Origin: SCRD01 sp046705285
GTDB taxonomy: Bacteria > Acidobacteriota > Terriglobia > UBA7540
Length of the DNA stretch: 5,369 nt
Reading direction: 5' to 3'
Assembly (NCBI GenBank): GCA_046705285.1
Contig: JBJKQK010000192.1
Span: 1 to 5,369, forward strand
The notes under the pieces are model-generated. The model saw nothing but the letters and a program-made list of their open reading frames with translations, ran no database searches and was not told the origin of the DNA. Of the stretch, positions 1 through 5,183 are shown in pieces. A program made the position numbers and the translations under genes. Position 1 is the stretch's first letter. Each line of letters opens with the position of its first letter.

Positions 1-47
1 ATGTCGCAGGGTCGATTCACGAACTCCTTGATGCTCTGCAAACTGGA

Positions 48-791
48 ATGTTGCATAGCGGCTTTGGGTTGGTTCCTCGCGAGGACAACTGTCCACCGGA
101 GCGAGATGATCCGCCAACACTCAACGAATCGTTTGACGGTGGACTCTCAGAAGAGCTGGCAGATTGCGGTCGAGTTGACTGCCTGGCATGCCAGGAACAC
201 GAATGCCTGCGAGGGAAGTCCTGCGAGGCCGCGAAAGCATCGACCTCGCCTGCTGCCAGGGACTCAACAACGATTCGCATGCTCGAAGCGTCTTTGGACG
301 TCTCCAATGAAAAAGGGCGAACGCTTTGTCGGCTGTCCGAGTTGGTCTATTACTGTCTGGAAATGCGGTACCAACGTATCGGACTGGCCTACTGTACGGA
401 CTTGCTGGAGCCCGCCGAGATTGTGGTTCGGGTGTTCCGCCGGTTCTTCACTACATACCCTGTGTGCTGCAAAGTCGGCGGGATTGTCGTACCTGATCCA
501 TTTAGCGAATTGTACACAGAGAAAGGGGAGATTCTGGCGAGGCAAGTCGCCTGCAATCCCCAGGGTCAGGCAGAAGCCCTAAACCGGGTTGCGACCGACT
601 TTAACGTGGTTGTGGGCCTGTGCATCGGGGCGGACTGCATCTTCTCCAGATTCAGCGAAGTGCCGGCGACAACGCTCTTCGTCAAGGACAAGTCCCTGGC
701 TAATAACCCGATCGGTGCCGTGTACTCCGATTATTACCTGAAAGAGGCAACCGAAAGCACTTGGCGCGGAGCCGGTGTTCCGCTGAAGTGA
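48..791 (+). CDS. DUF1847 cysteine-rich putative metal-binding protein (possibly 5'-partial)
   Basis: The product resembles the DUF1847 family, cytoplasmic proteins with many conserved cysteines, annotated as metal-binding and of unknown function. Counting from the ATG at 48 there are 14 cysteines in 247 residues, including a cluster at C40, C45, C48, C53 and C59, a CC pair at 140-141, and C169, C192 and C197. Family-like stretches are IGLAYC (111-116), ACNPQGQAEALN (168-179), the VVVGLCIGADC block (187-197) and VKDKSLANNP (212-221). No signal peptide or membrane segment is visible. The ATG at 48 has only a weak ribosome binding site, and the same frame is open back to base 3, so the true start may lie left of the window. 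It ends in tandem stops (TGA-TAA), 43 bases before the stress-protein gene, so the two are probably co-transcribed. The family call is from motif memory; the biochemical role is unknown. Confidence 0.8.
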   Translation: MLHSGFGLVPREDNCPPERDDPPTLNESFDGGLSEELADCGRVDCLACQEHECLRGKSCEAAKASTSPAARDSTTIRMLEASLDVSNEKGRTLCRLSELVYYCLEMRYQRIGLAYCTDLLEPAEIVVRVFRRFFTTYPVCCKVGGIVVPDPFSELYTEKGEILARQVACNPQGQAEALNRVATDFNVVVGLCIGADCIFSRFSEVPATTLFVKDKSLANNPIGAVYSDYYLKEATESTWRGAGVPLK

Positions 792-834
792 TAACTGCTG
801 GTTGCTGCACAATATTCAACAGTGGAAGGTGACT

Positions 835-1353
835 ATGGCAATTTCAACGCTTAATGCAGTCGGTTTCTGTGCCCATTACTCAACCGCCGGCGACTGGGCC
901 TTCGATTACGCCGTGAGTCTGGCCCGCATGCACGGGATACAACTCAACGTATTCCACTTTCTAGACGATCCGTACGACCCAGCCACCCATCGAGCCGATT
1001 TGCTTACGAAGGCAGCGCGGGAGAAGCTCGCGATCGAGCGGGAGAAGGAACTGCGACTTTACTACGATGAGCGCGCCGGCGATTACCTCAATGTTGGTTT
1101 TCGCCTCTGCGAGCGCACCGAATGGACGGAGATGCACCGGTGCCTGGTCGTACACGAATTTCAAGTGCTGGTTCTTGCCTACCTCTACAAGGGCGTAATG
1201 TTCGGCCGTCGTCCGATTGAGGATTTCGCCGAGGGGTTCGTCTGTCCCGTCGTACTGGTCGGACCGGAGCGCAGCGACCAATTCCTTCTGAATAGCCCCG
1301 CGCGCCTGATTGCAGATAAGCTTGAGATCGAATCCAAAGCCGTGTCCAGGTAG
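835..1353 (+). CDS. Universal stress protein (UspA)-like protein without a canonical ATP-binding motif
   Basis: A 172-residue soluble protein with the layout of a single UspA domain: an N-terminal beta strand (residues 6-14), a helix with WAFDYAVSLARMHG (21-34), a strand LNVFHFLDD (37-45), a charged helix (about 52-80), and a C-terminal strand ending in CPVVLVGPE (137-145). The last stretch is typical of the family's final strand. In ATP-binding Usp proteins a G-x2-G-x9-G(S/T) motif precedes this strand. Here the equivalent region is KGVMFGRRPIEDFAEGFV (119-136), which lacks the G(S/T) element, so nucleotide binding is doubtful. The ATG at 835 is chosen because GGAAGG lies 5 bases upstream. 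A TTG at 802 in the same frame would add 11 residues but has no comparable ribosome binding site. The gene follows the DUF1847 gene closely and precedes a sigma-54 activator, suggesting a shared response. The specific function is not determinable. Confidence 0.75.
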   Translation: MAISTLNAVGFCAHYSTAGDWAFDYAVSLARMHGIQLNVFHFLDDPYDPATHRADLLTKAAREKLAIEREKELRLYYDERAGDYLNVGFRLCERTEWTEMHRCLVVHEFQVLVLAYLYKGVMFGRRPIEDFAEGFVCPVVLVGPERSDQFLLNSPARLIADKLEIESKAVSR

Positions 1354-1416
1354 GGCCGCACGCATGCTTGTCGCAGATTCCAGTCGCATTGGTAATCGTT
1401 CGATGGAGCAAGAGCG

Positions 1417-1446
1417 TTGCGGGCCGAAGGCAACGGTCGATATAAT
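1417..1446 (+). promoter_or_regulatory. Candidate sigma-70 promoter for the sigma-54 activator gene
   Basis: A perfect TATAAT -10 element at 1441-1446 lies 18 bases downstream of TTGCGG (1417-1422), a partial match to the -35 consensus. Transcription would begin near 1453, about 25 bases before the GTG start at 1478 and its ribosome binding site. The position between two genes and the fit with the strong downstream ribosome binding site support it. The weak -35 box and absence of experimental data limit confidence. Confidence 0.4.
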
Positions 1447-1466
1447 TAATGATTGCAGACGGCCAC

Positions 1467-1473
1467 GGGAGGA
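1467..1473 (+). promoter_or_regulatory. Strong ribosome binding site deciding the activator start
   Basis: GGGAGGA at 1467-1473, four bases before GTG 1478, is the best Shine-Dalgarno sequence in this part of the window. Earlier in-frame starts at TTG 1310, ATG 1364 and ATG 1403 have weaker or no such sites (AGGTAGGG lies about 10 bases before 1364). The first PAS residues follow almost immediately after the GTG, which suits it as the true start. Confidence 0.55.
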
Positions 1474-1477
1474 AGTT

Positions 1478-2785
1478 GTGGAGGCGAAACTCAGCCGCCT
1501 CATTTTTGACAGCATAAGCGACGGAGTTTTCACGGTTGACCGGAACAGTGTCATCACTTCGTTCAACAAGGCGGCGGAACGGATTACCGGCTTTGGGCGA
1601 GCGGAGGCGATCGGCAAACATTGCTTCGACATTTTTCGCACCGAACTCTGCCACCGCCAATGTGCCCTCAAAGACACCCTTAAGACTCACAATCCGGTGC
1701 GCAACGCACGAGTGACGATTCTCACCAGGGACGGTCGAGAGTTACCCGTCAAGGTAACGACAACCCTGCTGAAGGATGACTTGGGAAACCGCGTCGGCGC
1801 AGTGGAATTCTTTCGCGATATTTCCGAGGTCGAACGTCTCCGCAGAAATCTCGGGCAAAGACGCACGCTTGATGATATTGTGAGCGTCAACCCAAGGATG
1901 CAAGAACTCATTAGCCTGATGCCGGACGTTGCCGCGTCGGAGTGTAACGTTCTGATCCAGGGACCGAGCGGCTGCGGCAAGGAAGTGTTTGCGCAGGTGA
2001 TTCACAACCTGAGCCCACGGTGCTACGGCCCGTACGTTCGTCTCAATTGCGCCGCTATCCCGACCACACTCCTGGAGTCTGAGTTATTTGGATATGAAAA
2101 AGGTGCCTTCACCGACGCGAAGCAAGACAAGCCCGGACAATTTGCCGTGGCTGCCGGCGGCACCCTGCTGCTCGATGAGATCGGCGAGATGGACATGGCG
2201 CTTCAGGCAAAACTGTTGCGCGTGCTGAACAACGGAGAGTATCGTCCCCTCGGCTCGGTCAAAACACTCCGGGCCGACGCTCGCATCATTGCATCCACGA
2301 ATTCTGACCTGGAAGAGGCCATCACCCATGGGACGTTCCGCCAAGACTTGTATTATCGGATCAACGTCGTCAACCTTTCGATCCCGCCCTTGTGTGAGAG
2401 GCCGGAAGACGTTCCCCTTCTGGTGGACCACTTCGTTGCATCCTTTCGCAAGAAGACTGGCAAAACGGTCGAGCGGGTGGGCCCGGAAGCGATGGCCTTG
2501 CTGAGGAGTCACCCGTTGCCAGGCAACGTCCGTGAACTTGAGAATGCAATTGAACATGCCTTTGTCATGTGCCACGGTGAAGAGATCAAGCCGGAGCATT
2601 TGCCTGAACACATCAGGTCTCCTCTCACACCTCGAAACGGCAACGGGCATTCGCTCGGCGAGAGAGCGCTGATTCTTCAGGCACTTCACCACTACGGGGG
2701 CAATCGCTCCAAGGCCGCCGCTGAACTGGGCATGCACCGCTCAACACTGTGGCGCAAGGTAAAAACGCTGGGGATTGAAACCTGA
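1478..2785 (+). CDS. Sigma-54-dependent transcriptional activator, PAS - AAA+ - Fis HTH
   Basis: A bacterial enhancer-binding protein that would use ATP hydrolysis to open sigma-54 promoter complexes. From GTG 1478 it has 435 residues. A PAS domain (about 3-116) carries three cysteines, C49, C58 and C62, in a C-x8-C-x3-C arrangement. The AAA+ domain follows, with Walker A GPSGCGKE (162-169), a GAFTGA loop written GAFTDA (209-214), Walker B GTLLLDEIGE (228-237), sensor I ARIIASTN (268-275), an arginine-finger region FRQDLYYRI (287-295) and sensor II PGNVRELEN (348-356). A Fis-type helix-turn-helix occupies about 396-434 (GGNRSKAAAELGMHRSTLWRKV). There is no receiver domain, so the signal is presumably sensed by the PAS domain. 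The start rests on the ribosome binding site; in-frame starts at 1364 or 1403 would add 38 or 25 residues. Target genes are unknown; the DUF1847 and Usp-like genes or the convergent sulfur genes are candidates by position only. Confidence 0.93.
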   Translation: MEAKLSRLIFDSISDGVFTVDRNSVITSFNKAAERITGFGRAEAIGKHCFDIFRTELCHRQCALKDTLKTHNPVRNARVTILTRDGRELPVKVTTTLLKDDLGNRVGAVEFFRDISEVERLRRNLGQRRTLDDIVSVNPRMQELISLMPDVAASECNVLIQGPSGCGKEVFAQVIHNLSPRCYGPYVRLNCAAIPTTLLESELFGYEKGAFTDAKQDKPGQFAVAAGGTLLLDEIGEMDMALQAKLLRVLNNGEYRPLGSVKTLRADARIIASTNSDLEEAITHGTFRQDLYYRINVVNLSIPPLCERPEDVPLLVDHFVASFRKKTGKTVERVGPEAMALLRSHPLPGNVRELENAIEHAFVMCHGEEIKPEHLPEHIRSPLTPRNGNGHSLGERALILQALHHYGGNRSKAAAELGMHRSTLWRKVKTLGIET

Positions 2786-2976
2786 TATATAGGAATCGTG
2801 GTATAAGGCCGTTGCCAGATTGCTGCTGGATACCCTTCAATCAGGAAGCTTAAGAGGTCTTTTCGCTCGGCTACTGCCAAAGCAGATATCGCACGCCCCT
2901 GTCAAGGTGTAAGAGCCAACTATTCCCTGGCCATAAATCGCTCCCGCTCCGGTAAAAGGTTGAGCATTCCATCGCC
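2786..2976. other. Intergenic region between convergent genes; no gene seen
   Basis: The 191 bases between the stop of the plus-strand activator and the stop of the minus-strand dsrC gene hold no open frame with recognisable similarity or a credible ribosome binding site. Short inverted repeats occur (for example around 2922-2940, 5 base pairs with a 9-base loop), but none is followed by a T-run on either strand, so I do not call a terminator. Both transcripts must end in or beyond this region. Confidence 0.6.
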
Positions 2977-3294
2977 CTACACACATCCGGTCGGCTTCGG
3001 AAGACCGGCAAGCTTGCATGCACCCTTAGCAGGTCCTGAGGGGAACAGATTGTAGATTTCTTTCAGACTGAAACCCGTCTGCTTGCACACCTTGCGAACC
3101 ATCGGGGCAATACCGAACTCCAGATAGTAGTTGCGAATATAGCGGATCACCTTCCAGTGGTCCTCGGTCAATTCGGCGATCCCTTCGGTAGACATAAAAT
3201 CCTTGGCAACATCGTCATTCCAGAGGCCGGGGTCCTGAAGGAACCCATCTTCGTCGACGTCGTAGACTTTTCCTTGGGCTTCATAGGTAGGCAT
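2977..3294 (-). CDS. dsrC: DsrC/TusE-family sulfur-carrier protein
   Basis: DsrC is the small cytoplasmic protein that takes sulfur from dissimilatory sulfite reductase as a trisulfide between two C-terminal cysteines, and passes it with electrons to membrane or Hdr-like complexes. The 105-residue product shows the family from end to end: DEDGFLQDP (14-22), LTEDHWKVIRYIRNYY (42-57), FGIAPMVRKVC (60-70), and the C-terminal arm GPAKGACKLAGLPKPTGCV (87-105). Both redox cysteines are present: the penultimate C104 and C93, separated by ten residues. This is the pattern of true DsrC rather than TusE or the regulatory homologues lacking a cysteine. The ATG at 3294 is chosen because GGAG (3307-3304) lies 9 bases upstream and the protein then begins MPTYE, as family members do. 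The frame is open up to 3360, but the extra 22 residues do not look like DsrC. It lies 14 bases after a TAA that closes the preceding degenerate or recoded frame, so it is probably in one operon with qmoA. Confidence 0.95.
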   Translation of the reverse strand: MPTYEAQGKVYDVDEDGFLQDPGLWNDDVAKDFMSTEGIAELTEDHWKVIRYIRNYYLEFGIAPMVRKVCKQTGFSLKEIYNLFPSGPAKGACKLAGLPKPTGCV

Positions 3295-3301
3295 ACTCTC
3301 T

Positions 3302-3310
3302 ATCTCCTTT
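3302..3310 (-). promoter_or_regulatory. Ribosome binding site of dsrC
   Basis: On the minus strand the bases read AAAGGAGAT, with GGAG 9 bases before the ATG at 3294. The site overlaps the TAA (3311-3309) that ends the upstream frame, a spacing typical of adjacent operon genes. It fixes the dsrC start against the longer open frame. Confidence 0.7.
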
Positions 3311-3731
3311 AAACCATTTCGATATACCCGTACGGGCACTCTTGCGCTCACTTCTGTCACCCATTGCAGAGCTCTAACTTAATCTTGTAGTGCTCGCCCT
3401 TGGGAAACTTCACGAAGCAGTTGTTCGTGCAATACATCCAAGAGGTTTCACGATCCATGCACATGTCACGGGACATGCAACGATTGGCTTCTGCCAGTGC
3501 GTCCGCTTCTGAAAGGTTCTGCTTGATCTCGGTTGCCATATCGCGCTCGGTGACAGGAACTCGCGGCCGTATGTGGGGACTGCTGCTTTCGTAGTATCCC
3601 AGCTTCATCCGGTCCGTCTTGATGATGCGCGGAAGGATGGGCTTCTCCAGCGCCTTGTCTCGCAAGCGGGCGTTGATTGCTTTGGATATTCCAAAGTCTG
3701 CGACAAGCGAATCCATAGCGTTGATGGCCAC
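3309..3731 (-). pseudogene. C-terminal Fe-S region of a GltD/DsrL-type oxidoreductase with two in-frame TGA at cysteine positions (decayed gene or selenoprotein)
   Basis: Read from GTG 3731, 124 codons are open to the first TGA (3359-3357). The register continues through CAG-AAG to a second TGA (3350-3348) and ends at TAA 3311-3309. The product matches, from family memory, the C-terminus of FAD-dependent GltD/DsrL-like oxidoreductases: KLGYYES (43-49), a LSEADALAEANRCMS stretch (73-87), WMYC (98-101) and KGEHYKIKLELCNG (111-124). The flavin domain is absent. The last motif reads C-x2-TGA-x2-TGA-x3-C-P, the exact spacing of a [4Fe-4S] ferredoxin motif, with TGA replacing cysteines two and three. 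In the first motif three of six expected cysteines are R88 (CGT), R94 (CGT) and S97 (TCT), each one base from TGT. The upstream side abuts an in-frame TAG (3740-3738). No good ribosome binding site precedes GTG 3731. Decay is my preferred reading; selenocysteine recoding is the alternative. Confidence 0.6.
3325..3338 (-). promoter_or_regulatory. Weak candidate SECIS-like hairpin after the in-frame TGA codons
   Basis: On the minus strand TGCCC-GTAC-GGGTA can form a five-base-pair stem (three C-G, one G-U, one U-A) with a four-base loop starting with G. The loop begins 23 bases after the first TGA and 14 after the second. As I recall the bacterial SECIS consensus (short upper stem, small loop with an early G, roughly 16-37 bases after the UGA), the first TGA would fit and the second falls slightly short. 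The stem is short and such hairpins arise by chance. Confidence 0.15.
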
Positions 3732-3737
3732 CGCGCT

Positions 3738-3911
3738 CTACGCAGGATCGTTTCGGATAGCTGACAGTCCCTCCTCGCCGCACAGGAATGGATGAGTTTT
3801 GCAAACAGCGGGCTTGTACTTTTCTGGGGCGACATCCAGCAAGACATTGACATCAATCGATTCACCGATGGAGCAGCCGATGCAGATGTAAACCCGTAGT
3901 CTCCTACCCAT
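3738..3911 (-). CDS. HdrA/QmoB-like N-terminal fragment, 57 residues (likely truncated qmoB-type gene)
   Basis: The ATG at 3911 lies inside the end of qmoA, with an eight-base overlap (ATGGGTAG), the coupling usual between consecutive genes of a complex. The product has VYICIGCSIGE (7-17) with C10 and C13, and VCKTHPFLCGEEG (36-48) with C37 and C44. This resembles the beginning of HdrA- and QmoB-type flavoproteins, which normally run for several hundred residues with an FAD domain and Fe-S clusters. Here translation stops at TAG 3740-3738 after IRNDPA. The register beyond the TAG stays open and turns into the C-terminus of a different flavoprotein type, so the FAD domain is missing. It may be a truncated relic, or a tiny two-CxxC-like protein still translated by coupling to qmoA. 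The similarity is from memory and over a short stretch. Confidence 0.5.
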   Translation of the reverse strand: MGRRLRVYICIGCSIGESIDVNVLLDVAPEKYKPAVCKTHPFLCGEEGLSAIRNDPA

Positions 3912-5178
3912 GGTGAGAGCCCCTTACAGCACACTGGAGAGCCTTCAACGCCGCACCGGTAGCATCCCGAACCGTGGCTGAAACCTCCTCAGGCCGCTTC
4001 GCACAGCCGGTTGCATAAATGCCCGGTGTTCGGTTTGTTACAAATCCGAACTCATCCAATGTCAACTTCACTGGAAGCCCGCTTGTCTGCGGTACCATCC
4101 CCGTTGCCAGAACCACCAAATTGAATCTCTGGGTCAATTTCTTCCCCGCCAGCGCGTCTTCTGCCGTCACCAGCAAATCGTGCGTTTGGGGGTCCTCTTC
4201 AACCCTCCCCACTTTTCCCTTGATCATTTTTAAGTGGTCGTTCGCAGCCACCTTGGCGTAAAAGTCCTGCAGGAAACCCGGTGTTCTCACGTCAATATAG
4301 AAAATCATGATCTGGGCTTCGGGATAGAGGTTGTGGATGTAAGTGCTATGCTTCAGTGAGGCTGAACAGCAGACGCTCGAGCAGTAAGGCAGGTGGTTCT
4401 CATCCCGGGAGCCCGCGCACTGCACGAAGGCAACGGTCGCCGGCGCCTTGCCATCCGATGGCCGCAGGATCTTTCCCGCAGTGGGACCGTTCGCAGCGGC
4501 CATCCGCTCAAGCATAACGTTTGTGACTACGTTGGGGAACTGGCCAAACCCGAGATTCGCAATTTTGGTCGCTTCGTACGGAGCCCATCCAGTCGCCAGC
4601 ACAACGGCGGCAACATGGAACTTCTTCCGCTCGGTCTGCTGGTCAAGGTTGATCGCCCCATACTGGCAGGCATCCGCACAGGCAGAACAATCTTTCTTGC
4701 ACGCGTCCCGATCAATCACGTATTGAGCGGGGAAAGCCATTTTGTGCGGCAGATAAACTGCTTTAGTTTTCGCCAACTTATAGTTGAACTCGTCCGCCCT
4801 CTCCGCCGGACACGCGTCCGCGCACGCACCGCAAAGAGTGCAGGAGTCGGTGACGAAACGCGGTGAAATCTTCACCGTTGCCTCGTAATTGCCGGCCGAA
4901 CCGGTCAGTTCCTCCAGTTCCGCCTGCGTGAGAACCGTGATCCGGGGGTTGTTCTTGATGCGCCGGAAATTGATTTCGAACCCGCACGTTGGCGGGCACA
5001 ACTTGGGAAAATATTGATTAAAGGCTATAGTCCGGCCACCGAGATAAGGTGATTTCTCGATGAGGATGGCGCTACATCCCGCCTCCGCTGCTTCAATCGC
5101 TGCGGTCAGCCCGGCAATCCCGCCTCCAATTACCAGGAGGCTTTTTCCATTGCTCGATGTTCCATTCCCGTTGTTCAT
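3904..5178 (-). CDS. qmoA: QmoA-like HdrA-family flavoprotein of the quinone-interacting oxidoreductase complex
   Basis: QmoA is a cytoplasmic FAD and Fe-S subunit of QmoABC, which links the menaquinone pool to APS reductase in sulfate reducers and some sulfur oxidisers. The 424-residue product fits the family size (about 410-420). Domains in order: FAD-binding GGGIAG (18-23) with the LIEKSPYLGGR block (39-49); the diagnostic FPKLCPPTCGFEINFRRIKN stretch (57-76); a [4Fe-4S] motif C113, C116, C119, C123-P; YLPHKMAFP (142-150); a second cluster motif C160, C164, C167, C171; VQCAGSRDE (252-260) followed by C266 and CC 270-271; and a C-terminal FAD segment GIYATGCAKRPEEVSATVRDATGAA region (386-410). 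The ATG at 5178 is the only sensible start but has a poor ribosome binding site; an upstream frame ends 5 bases before it. The expected qmoB and qmoC do not follow; a truncated frame and dsrC do. A generic HdrA-like electron carrier is the alternative. Confidence 0.9.
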   Translation of the reverse strand: MNNGNGTSSNGKSLLVIGGGIAGLTAAIEAAEAGCSAILIEKSPYLGGRTIAFNQYFPKLCPPTCGFEINFRRIKNNPRITVLTQAELEELTGSAGNYEATVKISPRFVTDSCTLCGACADACPAERADEFNYKLAKTKAVYLPHKMAFPAQYVIDRDACKKDCSACADACQYGAINLDQQTERKKFHVAAVVLATGWAPYEATKIANLGFGQFPNVVTNVMLERMAAANGPTAGKILRPSDGKAPATVAFVQCAGSRDENHLPYCSSVCCSASLKHSTYIHNLYPEAQIMIFYIDVRTPGFLQDFYAKVAANDHLKMIKGKVGRVEEDPQTHDLLVTAEDALAGKKLTQRFNLVVLATGMVPQTSGLPVKLTLDEFGFVTNRTPGIYATGCAKRPEEVSATVRDATGAALKALQCAVRGSHHG

Positions 5179-5183
5179 TTCTG

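Noticed and set aside
182..195. Perfect 14-base palindrome CCTGGCATGCCAGG
   Set aside because: It lies inside the DUF1847 coding frame, is single copy and is explained by the codons there; no operator context.
1..582. Long plus-strand open frame from the first base
   Set aside because: It overlaps the DUF1847 gene in another frame and has no recognisable motif; the DUF1847 frame has clear family motifs.
802..834. TTG 802 as start of the Usp-like gene
   Set aside because: ATG 835 has GGAAGG 5 bases upstream and begins directly before the first beta strand; the extra residues look non-homologous.
961..1690. Long minus-strand open frames opposite the Usp-like and activator genes
   Set aside because: They are antisense to two genes with clear domain motifs and show no family features of their own.
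2774..2781. ATTGAAAC, the common 3' end of many CRISPR repeats
   Set aside because: Single copy inside the last codons of the sigma-54 activator gene; no repeat-spacer pattern in the window.
2837..3019. Minus-strand 60-codon frame running past the end of dsrC
   Set aside because: It overlaps the dsrC 3' end in another frame, lacks a ribosome binding site and resembles nothing I know.
2977..3360. Longer dsrC start at GTG 3360, overlapping the first TGA
   Set aside because: The 22 extra residues are unlike DsrC, no good ribosome binding site precedes GTG 3360, and the ATG at 3294 has GGAG at proper spacing.
3476..3497. Minus-strand TGGCAG ... TTGCA resembling a sigma-54 -24/-12 promoter
   Set aside because: The GG and GC elements are 15 bases apart instead of about 10, and the site is inside a coding-like stretch.
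3738..3740. In-frame TAG as a possible pyrrolysine codon
   Set aside because: qmoA, dsrC and the Usp-like gene all end in TAG here, so TAG is an ordinary stop in this genome; pyrrolysine users usually avoid it. A stop at a truncation or fusion point is simpler.
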